Shown here: piece after piece, positions 25,089 through 34,500 of the stretch
Layout of the letters: each line of letters opens with the position of its first letter
Position numbering within the stretch: the stretch's first letter is position 1
NCBI GenBank assembly: GCA_021323675.1
Contig: JAJPKP010000016.1
Location: 91,125 to 155,124, forward strand
DNA from: Pseudomonadota bacterium
GTDB taxonomy: Bacteria; Desulfobacterota; Binatia; Binatales; Binataceae
Length of the DNA: 64,000 nt
Direction: 5' to 3'
Program-made: the position numbers and the translations under genes
Notes under the pieces: generated by a model
Database searches by the model: none
What the model was told of the DNA's origin: nothing
The model's input: the letters and a program-made list of their open reading frames with translations, nothing else

Positions 25089-26012
25089 GTGGCTTCCCAT
25101 CGCATCAAAGCCCCCGCGCTTCGCGCGGGAGATACGGTAGCGGTTGTTGCGCCCGCTGCGGCCCTCGAGCGTTCGTACCTGGAAAGGGGCGTAAACGCGC
25201 TTAACTCGATGGGGTTTCGCGTCAAAGTATCGGAACGGGTGCTGGATCGCGCGGGCGTTCTGGCGGGGCCCGATGCCGACCGCGCGGCGGAGGTTCAGGC
25301 CGCGTTTGCGGATGATTCCGTGCGGGCGATCTTCGCGGCACGCGGTGGCTACGGATGCGGTCGTATCCTGCCGCTGCTCGATTTCGCCGCGATTCGCCGC
25401 ACACCCAAACCCTTCGTCGGCTTCTCCGATGAAACTTTCCTGCTCAATGCACTGGTCGAAAAAGCCGGAATAGTCGCGTTCCACGGACCGATGGTTGCGA
25501 TGGATTTTGCGCGCGGCCTGAGCGAACGCTCGACCGATCATATGCGGGGTCTGCTGTGCGGCGAAATATCGTCGTTCGAGCTCGAGGCGCGCGAGACCGT
25601 GCGTCCGGGAGTCGCGCAAGGCGAGCTGATCGGCGGATGCCTGTCGGTGATCGTCGCGATGCTCGCGACGCCGTATGCACCCGACTTTCGCGGGAAGGTG
25701 ATTTTTCTCGAAGATACCGGGGAGCGGGCTTACAGGATCGACCGGATGCTGGTGCAGTTGCGGCAATCGGGCGCCCTTTCCGCCGCAGCCGCCCTTGTAT
25801 TCGGTGCGATTCGGCCGGTTGACGGAAGCGAGGCGGAGAGCCGCGCGATCGCGGAATTCATTTCGGAACAGACCGCCGATCTTCGTATTCCGGTGATGGC
25901 GGGAATTGAAGCCGGCCACGGCACCGAGAACTTCACGATTCCGTTCGGAGTTCGCGTCAGGGTGGATGCTTCGGCGCGCCGGATGGTGTTCCTTGAAGCT
26001 CCGGTTTCATAG
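25089..26012 (+). CDS. LD-carboxypeptidase (peptidase S66), murein recycling
   Basis: A 307-residue serine peptidase of the LdcA/MccF family that removes the terminal D-Ala from murein tetrapeptides in the cytoplasm. The triad can be placed: nucleophile Ser113 in GFSDETF, Glu in VIFLEDTGERAYRID, and His in IEAGHGTENFTIPFG. The N-terminal nucleotide-like fold is marked by ALRAGDTVAVVAPA and IFAARGGYGCGRILPLLD. GTG start at 25089. MccF-like immunity proteins share this fold, but the genetic neighbours favour recycling: a serine hydrolase and mpl follow. Confidence 0.9.
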   Translation: MASHRIKAPALRAGDTVAVVAPAAALERSYLERGVNALNSMGFRVKVSERVLDRAGVLAGPDADRAAEVQAAFADDSVRAIFAARGGYGCGRILPLLDFAAIRRTPKPFVGFSDETFLLNALVEKAGIVAFHGPMVAMDFARGLSERSTDHMRGLLCGEISSFELEARETVRPGVAQGELIGGCLSVIVAMLATPYAPDFRGKVIFLEDTGERAYRIDRMLVQLRQSGALSAAAALVFGAIRPVDGSEAESRAIAEFISEQTADLRIPVMAGIEAGHGTENFTIPFGVRVRVDASARRMVFLEAPVS

Positions 26013-26127
26013 GCGATGGCGCGCGATTGTTCGCAAGCGCGCGAGATCGCAGTTGCAGTGGAGCCCGGCTAGCCGCATAAATTAGGTTGCGGTATCGCAC
26101 GTAAGACGCGGTGGGAGCGGATTAGTT

Positions 26128-27258
26128 TTGGGATGGGGTGAAGTAGAGCAGGCCTTCAACAACGCGGTCGAGCGCGGCGCCATTCCGGGTGCGGCCGTCG
26201 TAGTTCGCGTAGGCAACGACATCGCGTTCGAGGGCGCCTTCGGCTTCCGTTCGATCGTTCCCAATCGCACCCCGATGAAGATCGATACCGTCTTCGATCT
26301 GTCGTCGCTGACGAAGGCGCTTGCTACGTCGGTGGCCGCGATGATGCTTGCGGGTGACGGGAGATTGCGCCTGGCGGATCGGGTCACGCGCTTTTTCCAC
26401 AACTTCGGCGTCCACGGCAAAAGCATCGTGACTTTTCGCCATCTGCTGGCGCATTGCTCGGGGCTGGCCGCATGGCGTCCGTTCCACGAACGAATTGCGG
26501 CGATCGAAAAGGGCGGCAAGGTCAACTTCATGGCGAGTTACGGCGCGAAGGAGTTTACCTACGAAGAGATCCATCGCGAGCGCCCCGAAGCGCCGCCCGG
26601 CACGAGGACCATCTACTCCGACCTCAATTTCATCCTGCTCGGCGAGACGATCGAGAAGATTACGACTTTGCCGTTGAACCGCTTTTGCCGGGAAAAAATC
26701 TTCAAGCCGCTCGGCCTTCGCGCGACCGATTTTATCGATATTGCGCTGGTGCGCTCCCGCCGCCTGGAACCGGTGCCAGACATGTTCGCGCCGACAGAGA
26801 TTTGCCCATCGCGCGGACGCCTGCTGGTGGGCGAGGTTGATGACGAGAACGCATATGCGATGGGCGGCGTCGCCGGACACGCGGGTCTGTTCGCCCCGGT
26901 GCGCGAGGTCGATCGAGTCGCAGCCGAGTTGATCGCCTGCTGGGCAGGCCGCTCCGACTTCCTGCCGCAGAAAGTGGTGCGCGAGTTCTGGACCCGCGAT
27001 TTGACCGTGGCCGGATCGACCTGGGCTCTCGGCTGGGATACGCCGTCACCTCAAGGCTCGAGCTCAGGCCGCCATTTCTCGCCCAACGCGGTCGGCCATC
27101 TCGGTTTCACCGGCACTTCAATATGGATCGAGCCTGAGCGCCGGATTGCGGTTTCATTGCTGACCAACCGGGTGCATCCCCGCCGCGACAACCAGGCGAT
27201 TCGCGATTTCCGCCCCCGGATTCACGACCTGATCATGGAAGCGATCGACGGTGCCTGA
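26128..27258 (+). CDS. Serine hydrolase, class C beta-lactamase / DD-peptidase family
   Basis: A 376-residue protein starting at TTG 26128 after GGGAGCGG. The nucleophile motif SxxK is Ser60-Leu-Thr-Lys63 (DLSSLTKAL). The Tyr motif of this family is YSDLNFILLG. A third-motif segment HLGFTGTSIW (HxG) follows near residue 330. All three catalytic elements are therefore present. There is no signal peptide, so unlike AmpC it seems cytoplasmic. Lodged between an LD-carboxypeptidase and mpl (8-base overlap with mpl), it is more likely a murein-peptide or esterase activity than drug resistance; that is inference. Confidence 0.85.
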   Translation: MGWGEVEQAFNNAVERGAIPGAAVVVRVGNDIAFEGAFGFRSIVPNRTPMKIDTVFDLSSLTKALATSVAAMMLAGDGRLRLADRVTRFFHNFGVHGKSIVTFRHLLAHCSGLAAWRPFHERIAAIEKGGKVNFMASYGAKEFTYEEIHRERPEAPPGTRTIYSDLNFILLGETIEKITTLPLNRFCREKIFKPLGLRATDFIDIALVRSRRLEPVPDMFAPTEICPSRGRLLVGEVDDENAYAMGGVAGHAGLFAPVREVDRVAAELIACWAGRSDFLPQKVVREFWTRDLTVAGSTWALGWDTPSPQGSSSGRHFSPNAVGHLGFTGTSIWIEPERRIAVSLLTNRVHPRRDNQAIRDFRPRIHDLIMEAIDGA

Positions 27259-28702
27259 TTCAGAGAGCAACGCGCGTCTGGCGCGCATCCCCGAAAACGT
27301 ACGCCATGTTCACCTGATCGGCGTGGCCGGAACCGCGATGGCGGCGCTGGCGGGGATGCTGGTCGAACGAGGTTTTCGCGTGAGCGGCTCGGACAACCAG
27401 TTTTACGAGCCGACCGCATCGCTGCTGCGCGGTTCAAAAGTCGAGCTGAAGACGGGCTTCGCCGCGAGCAATCTTGCGCCCGCGCCAGATCTGGCCGTGG
27501 TCGGCAATGTCGTCCAGCGGGTCAACCCGGAAGCGCAGGCGCTGCTCGCCTCGCCGATACCATACATCTCGATGCCCGAGGCGCTATGGCACTTCTTTCT
27601 CAAGGGCAAGCGCGTGATGATGGTAGCCGGGACACACGGCAAGACGACGTCGACCGCGATGATGGCGCATGTGCTTGCGTCGGCGGGACGGGATCCCTCG
27701 ATGCTGGTTGGGGGAGTCGCACTGGACTTCGGTTCGAACTATCGGCTCGGAAACGGCCCTCACTTCGTGATCGAGGGAGATGAATACGACACCGCATTCT
27801 TCGACAAGGGCCCGAAGTTTCTCCATTATCGCGCCGAAGGCGCGATCGTCACCGCCGTCGAATTCGATCACGCTGACATCTATCGCGATCTCGAGCACGT
27901 AAAGTCGAGCTTTCGCGCGCTGGCCGCGCAAGCGCATCAGGTCCTCGTGGTGTCAGCCGATTTTCCGCACGCGATCGATTCGATGAAGGAATCGCAGGCC
28001 CGGGTTATCACTTTCGGCCTCGACGGCGGCGAGTTCCGCGCCGTGAATGTGCGCGTGGGAGCGGACGGGGCCAGATTCGACATCGATCGAAACGGCAAGC
28101 CCGCCGCGCAGGGCCTGCATCTTCCCATCGGCGGAAGAATGAACGTCGCCAACGCGCTTGGGGTATTCGTGCTGCTGGCTGAGTTCGGTCTTTCGTCGAG
28201 CGAGATCGCGCGCGGGCTGAAATCCTTCAAAAGCGTTGCGCGCCGCCAGCAGGTGATCGGCGAGGCCGCCGGCGTCACCGTGATCGATGACTTCGCTCAT
28301 CATCCTACCGCCATCCGGGTCACGCTTCAGGCTATCGGGGAGCGTTTTCCCGGACGGCGGCTGCTGGCTGCGTTCGAGCCGCGATCCAACACGGCGCGCC
28401 GCAATGTCTTTCAACGGGAGTTCGCATCCGCCTTCAAGGGTGCCGCGCGAGTTTATCTGGCGCCGGTGTATTTCAAAGATACCGATCCGATTCCCCCGGC
28501 CGAGCGGCTTGATACCGCATCTTTGGTAGCCGAAATAACCTCGCAAGGCGCCGACACTTTCGCGTGCGCTTCGAATGACGAAATTCTGGAACGGATGGTT
28601 GCCGACGCACGGCCGGGCGACGTTGCGCTGTTTATGTCCAATGGGCCGTTCGATCGGCTAAAGGACCGGTTCCTGGAAGCGTTGCGCACCAGGACCGCAT
28701 GA
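27251..28702 (+). CDS. mpl: UDP-MurNAc:L-Ala-gamma-D-Glu-meso-DAP ligase
   Basis: A 483-residue Mur-ligase family enzyme that attaches recycled tripeptide to UDP-MurNAc. N-terminal UDP-binding fold: HVHLIGVAGTAMAALAGMLV. ATP-binding P-loop: GTHGKTTSTAMMAHVL (about residue 127 on). Middle-domain motifs: VIEGDEYDTAFFDKGPKFLH and VTAVEFDHADIYRDL. C-terminal domain: VIDDFAHHPTAIRVTLQA and LLAAFEPRSNTARRNVFQ. The DEYDTAFFDKGPKF segment favours Mpl over MurC. GTG start at 27251 overlaps the preceding gene by 8 bases, indicating translational coupling. It fits the LdcA-to-Mpl tripeptide route. Confidence 0.95.
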   Translation: MPDSESNARLARIPENVRHVHLIGVAGTAMAALAGMLVERGFRVSGSDNQFYEPTASLLRGSKVELKTGFAASNLAPAPDLAVVGNVVQRVNPEAQALLASPIPYISMPEALWHFFLKGKRVMMVAGTHGKTTSTAMMAHVLASAGRDPSMLVGGVALDFGSNYRLGNGPHFVIEGDEYDTAFFDKGPKFLHYRAEGAIVTAVEFDHADIYRDLEHVKSSFRALAAQAHQVLVVSADFPHAIDSMKESQARVITFGLDGGEFRAVNVRVGADGARFDIDRNGKPAAQGLHLPIGGRMNVANALGVFVLLAEFGLSSSEIARGLKSFKSVARRQQVIGEAAGVTVIDDFAHHPTAIRVTLQAIGERFPGRRLLAAFEPRSNTARRNVFQREFASAFKGAARVYLAPVYFKDTDPIPPAERLDTASLVAEITSQGADTFACASNDEILERMVADARPGDVALFMSNGPFDRLKDRFLEALRTRTA

Positions 28703-28738
28703 GGCGCTCAAGCAGGCGGGCTTACCGGCGGGCGTCCA

Positions 28739-29440
28739 TCACTCGCCGTCTGGCGGCAGCTGCAAAGGCGGCAAATCGAAGATGGCGGCCGGGGCGCCAG
28801 GAGCATCGCCCGATGCGTTCACTTTGATAAAGCGCGCGCGATCGACGAGCTTGTTCCACAGCGCCTTCGGGGTTGAGGTGAAGACGAGGTCCGGATGGGC
28901 CGGAACTTCGTACCACGAACCTTCCATTTTCTCCGCGCGCAATTGATCCTGGCCCCACTGGGAGTACCCCAGGAACACACGGACGTTGGCCTTGTCCAGG
29001 TGCGGATCCTTCAGTATCTCGGCAATCTGCCTGGGGTCGACCGTCATGTACAAGTCGGCGAACACGTGACTCTCACCCTTCGCGGGCGCCGCCGTGCGCC
29101 GAACCATGATGACGGCGTCGGGTTCCACCGGTCCGCCGAAGTAAACCGTTCCCGAAGCGTCATCCAGGTCGACCGAATGGGGAAAAACGCGCTTGACCGG
29201 TATAGCGGTAGGTTTGTTGATTATCAGCCCGGCAACCAGCGAGATTGCCGGCGCCGGAATCATCAGGATTACGGATTTTTCAAACAGCGGGTCGGCGATG
29301 GTCGGTTGAGCGACCAGAAAATCCTGCTCATCGTCCCCGAGCCCGACCGCCGGCGGCGCGAGAGCCAGAATCGCAATTGCCGCCGCAATCAGAACCCGAA
29401 GCGGCCGGCTTTTCGCTCGATTTGGGACCCTTCGAGACAT
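28739..29440 (-). CDS. YqgE/AlgH (DUF179) protein with a signal peptide
   Basis: A 233-residue protein of the YqgE/AlgH family. Family motifs: FLVAQPTIADPLFEKSVILM, AGLIINKPTAIPVKRVFP, VYFGGPVEPDAVIMVRR, and VFLGYSQWGQDQLRAEKMEG. The first 32 residues (SRPLRVLIAAAIAILALAPP) look like a cleavable signal, which is unusual because YqgE/AlgH proteins are normally cytoplasmic with no leader. The family's biochemical function is unknown; in Pseudomonas it affects alginate regulation. It lies 31 bases after the D-2-hydroxyacid dehydrogenase gene, likely one transcript, and is convergent with mpl. Confidence 0.9.
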   Translation of the reverse strand: MSRRVPNRAKSRPLRVLIAAAIAILALAPPAVGLGDDEQDFLVAQPTIADPLFEKSVILMIPAPAISLVAGLIINKPTAIPVKRVFPHSVDLDDASGTVYFGGPVEPDAVIMVRRTAAPAKGESHVFADLYMTVDPRQIAEILKDPHLDKANVRVFLGYSQWGQDQLRAEKMEGSWYEVPAHPDLVFTSTPKALWNKLVDRARFIKVNASGDAPGAPAAIFDLPPLQLPPDGE

Positions 29441-29471
29441 TTGAAAACTTCCCGCAGGTTCCGGGGGTTGC

Positions 29472-30479
29472 TTAGTAGCCGTGAAGCGGATCGACCACGT
29501 TGAGCAGCGGCTGGTTCAGGCTGAAGCGCCGCAGATTTTCCACGAACAGTTCGCAGGCCTTGTCCATGTACGCTCGATTTGCACCAGAGATGTGAGGGGT
29601 CAGGATCACATTCTCCATATCCCACAACGGACTCGAGGAATCGAGCGGCTCCTGCTCGAAGACATCGAGGCCCGCGCCGCCGATCTTTGCGCCGCGAAGG
29701 GCTTCGATCAGCACCGGCTCGTCGATAACTTCGCCGCGTCCCACATTGACAATATATGCGCCGGGTTTCATGGCGGCAATTTCGTTTGCGCCGATGAACT
29801 TGCGCGTGGCTTGGGTGAGCGGAAGCGTAACTGAAACGTAATCGCTCTCGCGAAGGAGCTCGCGGCACTGATCGGGTCCGAAGAATTTGCGGGGAATCCG
29901 GCCTTCAGGATCGCCGAGTCCCGCCGGGCACCATCCGTGGTCGCGACGGTCGTCCGGATTGCGCTTCAAAGCCAGCACCGTCATCCCAAAAGCATCGGCC
30001 AGGCGAGCCGTCTCGCGGCCGATCGAGCCGTAGCCGACGATGCCGACAGTTTTCCCCCTGAGCACATCGACGCTGTTCATGAAGCCGCCACGCCGGTTCC
30101 ATTCGCGATGCCTCTGCGCGCGCATCGCGACATGGAAACGATGCGAGTAGGCGAGCATCGATCCGATCGTATATTCGGCGATAGGCGTCGCGTGGATGCC
30201 GCTCGAGGTTGTCAGCGGTATTCCCGGGCTGTTGCGCATCCAGGGCGCCGCATGATCGGCACCGGCGCTCAGTAGATGCACCCAGCGCAGGCGCGGTGCG
30301 TGCCTCGCCAGGTCTTCCGGCATCCTGAAGCCCAGCAGCACGTCGCATCCACCGGAAGCGAGCGAACACACTTCTTCGTTCGACCGGCAGGCGCGATCCA
30401 CGATTTCGAGGCCGGGCAAGGATTGCTCGATCAACGCACGATGAGCAGGGTCCAAGGCGACGGTTGCTACTATTTTCAT
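29472..30479 (-). CDS. D-2-hydroxyacid dehydrogenase, NAD-binding
   Basis: A 335-residue oxidoreductase that interconverts a 2-ketoacid and a D-2-hydroxyacid with NAD(P). The Rossmann motif is GIVGYGSIGRETARLADAFG. The catalytic residues are Arg in NVGRGEVIDEP, Glu in LDVFEQEPLD, and His in ILTPHISGAN. The loop after the Rossmann fold (RRDHGWCPAGLGDPEGRIP) is longer than usual. Members include glyoxylate/hydroxypyruvate reductases and phosphoglycerate-like dehydrogenases; specificity is not readable. Confidence 0.88.
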   Translation of the reverse strand: MKIVATVALDPAHRALIEQSLPGLEIVDRACRSNEEVCSLASGGCDVLLGFRMPEDLARHAPRLRWVHLLSAGADHAAPWMRNSPGIPLTTSSGIHATPIAEYTIGSMLAYSHRFHVAMRAQRHREWNRRGGFMNSVDVLRGKTVGIVGYGSIGRETARLADAFGMTVLALKRNPDDRRDHGWCPAGLGDPEGRIPRKFFGPDQCRELLRESDYVSVTLPLTQATRKFIGANEIAAMKPGAYIVNVGRGEVIDEPVLIEALRGAKIGGAGLDVFEQEPLDSSSPLWDMENVILTPHISGANRAYMDKACELFVENLRRFSLNQPLLNVVDPLHGY

Positions 30480-30601
30480 GGCGGGTATGCGGAAAACTGT
30501 CGCACGGGCGCCGCGCTATCTTCAAGCCGCAAGCAGCCATTGAGCACCATCGCGCGCCAGCTTATGATCGGAAAGCGCCGGCAACTGCCCGGGCAATCAC
30601 C

Positions 30602-31381
30602 ATGAAACGCTCTTATCTGGTCGGGATTGTCGTTTCTTCGGCAATCTTTCTTGCCGGAACGTGCGCGGTCGCGCAGACTGGCGCCGGCTCCCAACTCCAA
30701 CCCCAGGGGCAGGGCTCCTCCGCCAGCGGAGCCGCGATCGCTCCGCAGGGAGGGGAAAATGATGCGACCCTCGAGTTGGCGCCGCAACCGGGGTCGGTGC
30801 CCATTAAGCCGAAGGTCGAGGAGATCCCCGGCGAAAGAAGCTTCCGTCCTGACAGCGACACCGCCTCCATCAATCGCAACCTAAATCCGGGTGCGGAAGG
30901 CGGCGGCTCGGAGCGCCCATCGCGCCGGGGCCGCCCGTATCTAGGCATTGAAGTGCAGTATGCCAGCGAATGCTTCAAAGGAGCCGAGGAATACGGCCTG
31001 AAGATCACCAAGGTCGATCCGAACAGTCCCGCGTGGGCCGCGGGTTTGCGAGGACCTACCGGAGCGACCAACCTCGGCGCGGCGGGCGTCACGGCGGGAA
31101 CGTTGCTGGGTCCGCTTAATACGGTAGTGAACCGCCTGCTCGAGAAGACCGGTTCGCTGGGCGTGGACGGCGACCTCATCGTCGCCGTCGATGATCAACG
31201 TATCCGAAATCAGGCCGATCTTGATTACAAGATGGCGCAGCTCAAGCCCGGCGACACGCTCTACCTGACGGTGATCCGGCCCACTGGCGACGGCAATCAC
31301 AAGACGCTGAAGATTGCCGTGAAGGTCGGCGAATGGGGCCAACCGGTCGCCAACGCCGACTCGCCTTCGGGAACGGAATAA
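30602..31381 (+). CDS. Secreted PDZ-domain protein
   Basis: A 259-residue protein. A signal peptide (MKRSYLVGIVVSSAIFLAG, cut near TCAVAQ) is followed by a Gln/Pro-rich linker to about residue 105. A PDZ domain follows from about 112 (GRPYLGIEVQYASECFKG) with VDPNSPAWAAGLRG, an insertion of about 30 residues (NLGAAGVTAGTLLGPLNTVV), then GDLIVAVDDQRIRNQADLDY and LKPGDTLYLTVIRPTG. No peptidase domain is attached. It is probably a periplasmic binding or chaperone-like adaptor. The start at 30602 is chosen over an upstream in-frame start that overlaps the divergent dehydrogenase gene. Confidence 0.75.
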   Translation: MKRSYLVGIVVSSAIFLAGTCAVAQTGAGSQLQPQGQGSSASGAAIAPQGGENDATLELAPQPGSVPIKPKVEEIPGERSFRPDSDTASINRNLNPGAEGGGSERPSRRGRPYLGIEVQYASECFKGAEEYGLKITKVDPNSPAWAAGLRGPTGATNLGAAGVTAGTLLGPLNTVVNRLLEKTGSLGVDGDLIVAVDDQRIRNQADLDYKMAQLKPGDTLYLTVIRPTGDGNHKTLKIAVKVGEWGQPVANADSPSGTE

Positions 31382-31505
31382 TCCAGCCCTTCACCCGCAC
31401 GACCATCGGCATTCGCGGATAGGTTCAGAATCGCGATTGATTGTCTGCTAAGGTGGGAAGGTTGCCGCCTCTCGCGCGTCCTGTTCGCACGAGGGGAGGG
31501 CCGAT

Positions 31506-34500
31506 TTGCGTTTACCCAACGGAGTTGCTTTGCAGCGCAGCATCAAAGAAGCCGCCAGCGAATTGGAAGCGCGCCTGAATGCAGGGCGGGACCGGCGCTT
31601 TCCCGTGATGGGGCTCAAAGGCGCCGCCGGGCCGCTGATGCTGCGGGAAGTGGCGCTCCGGTTTGACCGTCCGATTCTGGCGGTCACCTCGCGTGCCAGC
31701 GAAGCTGAAGCCTTTCTTCACGAGCTGGCTTTCTTTCTCGACCAGCCGCGCGATGCGGATGCGGCCGGCCGCCGAGCGCATCTGCTGCCCGCATGGGAGA
31801 TAAAGCCGTTCGCGCATCTTTCCCCTCCGCCCGATATCCAGGCCGCGCAGGTAGCGGCGCTCTTCGCGATGCTCCGGCAGCCTTCTCCGATCGTCATCAC
31901 GTCGGTCGAAGCGCTGATGATGCGGACGATTCCCCGTTCGGTCCTCGATGATTCGATAATTCGGGTTGCGACGGGCGACCGGCTCGATCTCGAGGGGCTC
32001 GTCGATGCGCTGGTCTCGGCCGGTTATCAGCGGATTCCTCAGACCGAGGAGCCGGGAGATTTCAGCATCCGCGGCGGAATCGTGGATGCGTTCTCGCCGC
32101 TGCATGCGGAGCCCGTACGGATCGAGATGGAAGACGATCGGGTCACTTCGATCCGGCGCTTTGCTCCCGATACCCAGAGATCGGCGGCAACCGTATCGGA
32201 AGCGATCATCGCTCGCACGCGTTTCGTCGCGCCCAGTTCGCTCAAGGATGCCCGGGTTGCGGCTGCGATGGCGGTGCGGGCCGCCGACCTCGGGATGGTT
32301 CGAAAAGAAGTGGCGGAACTGGAGGAGACTCTCGCGAATGGACTGCTCTTTCCGGGCGCGGAGCTGCTGATGCCGTATCTTTACGAGACTCCACTGGATT
32401 CGGTCTTCAGCTACCTGCCCGACAATGCGATTCTGTGGCTGGTCGACCCCGGCCGGATCGTTGCGGAGGCGCATCGTTTCGCCGACAAGATTGCCGAGGA
32501 AGCCGCCGCCGCGGCGGAGCGCCATTCGTTTCACCCCGAGCCGAACCTGCTCTACCTGCCGGCTGATGAAATCGAAAACGCCCTGGCGCAGCGCATCGCG
32601 GTGGAAGTCGGATCGCTCATTACGGTCGCGCCGCCCCGCGAGGGATGGGCCGAACCCGTTGAAGTCAAGTCGCAGGCAAGTTTGCGTCTTGCCTCCACCG
32701 CGCTCTCCGGCGGGCGCTCTGTCCCCAGCTTTGAGCCCCTCGCGAGTGAGCTCAAAGAGGTCCAGCGCTCTCAGGGCAGGGCCCTGATGATCGTCGAAGG
32801 ACCGCACCAGGTCGCCCGACTCAAGCGGCATCTGGAGGCCTACGACCTTGAAGTCAACACCGATTGCCGCTCGTTCGGCCAATTGCTCGAATGGCCTGAC
32901 TATCGGCCGGCAATCATGGAGGGTGAGCTTTCGGCCGGCGCGATCCTTCAGTCCGACGGGATTTACCTCTACAGCGAGGAAGAACTGTTCGGAGAGCCGC
33001 GCGTGCGCCGCCGCACCCGGCCGACGCCAAAAGGCGCGATTTTGGCCCTCGAAGAACTGAAGCCGGACGATCTCGTTGTGCACATCGATCACGGAATTGG
33101 CCGCTTTCGCGGGCTTCGCCATCTGCGCGTGGCGGATGTTGAGGGCGACTTTCTCAATCTCGAATATGCCGGCAATGACACCATGTACGTGCCGGTCGAG
33201 CGCATCAACCTGGTCCAGCGCTACATCGGCGGCGACAACGAGGAACCCAAGCTCGATCGCCTGGGCAGCGGTTCATGGGAAAAGGTAAAGCGCCGAACCA
33301 GGCAGGCGGTGCTCGCGATGGCCGCCGAACTGCTCGAAGTGTATGCGGCCCGCGAAGTCCTCGAAGGGCATGCGTTCCCGATCCCGAGCGAGTTCCAGGA
33401 GTTCACCGATCGCTTCGAGTTCGAGGAAACTCCCGACCAGCAGGCCGCCATCGACGATGTTGTTCGCGACCTGACGAGGCCGAAGCCGATGGACCGGCTT
33501 ATCTGCGGCGATGCGGGCTTCGGCAAGACCGAAGTAGCGCTGCGCGCCGCTTTTATCGCGGTGATGGATACGCGGCAGGTCGCGGTGCTGGTGCCCACCA
33601 CGGTGCTGGCCGAGCAGCACTACAACACGTTCCGTAAGCGGTTTGCCGACTATCCGGTGCGGATCGACATGGTGTCGCGCTTCCGCAGCTCGCGGGAGAA
33701 CCGTCAAGTAATCGAGGATCTGGCCGCGGGCAAGATCGACATCGTGGTCGGCACTCACCGTCTGCTGCAGAGCGACGTGAGCTTTCCCCGCCTCGGCCTG
33801 CTCATCATCGACGAGGAGCACCGGTTCGGAGTCGCCGACAAGGAGCGCATCAAGAGGCTGCGCAAGCTGGTCGCGGTGCTGACGATGACCGCGACGCCGA
33901 TTCCTCGAACCTTGCACATGGCGATGCTGGGAATTCGCGATCTATCCGTAATCCAGACGCCGCCTCCGGATCGGCAGCAGATTCGCACTTTCGTCGCGCA
34001 CTTTGACGACGCGCTGATTCGGGAGGTGGTTCTGCGCGAACTCAACCGTGGCGGTCAGGTCTTTTTCGTTCACAACCGGGTCGAGAATATCGAGTACATG
34101 GCGCGGCATCTTCGCACCCTGATCCCTGAAGCGAAGGTCGCGGTCGCCCACGGACAACTGAAGGAGCGCCAGCTCGAGGATGTCATGCGCGAGTTCGTCG
34201 AAAACCGCGTGAACGTGCTCGTCTGCTCGGCGATCATCGAGTCAGGCCTCGATATTCCCAACGCGAACACGATGATCATCAACCGCGCCGACCATTTCGG
34301 GCTGGCACAGCTCTACCAGTTGCGCGGCCGGGTCGGCCGCTCCCGCCAGAAGGCATACGCCTATCTGCTCATCCCCGGCGAACACATCATCACCCGCGAT
34401 GCCAAGCGGCGAATCGACGCGCTACGGGAACTGGTCGAAGCCGAATCCGGAAGCGGATTCAAGCTTGCGATGGCCGACCTCGAGCATCGCGGCGCCGGAA

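Noticed and set aside
26128..27258. Drug-resistance beta-lactamase
   Set aside because: No signal peptide and a position between ldcA and mpl favour a murein-peptide or esterase role.
31512..33122. Open frame antisense to the 5' part of mfd
   Set aside because: Overlaps a full-length Mfd with all motifs; no independent support.
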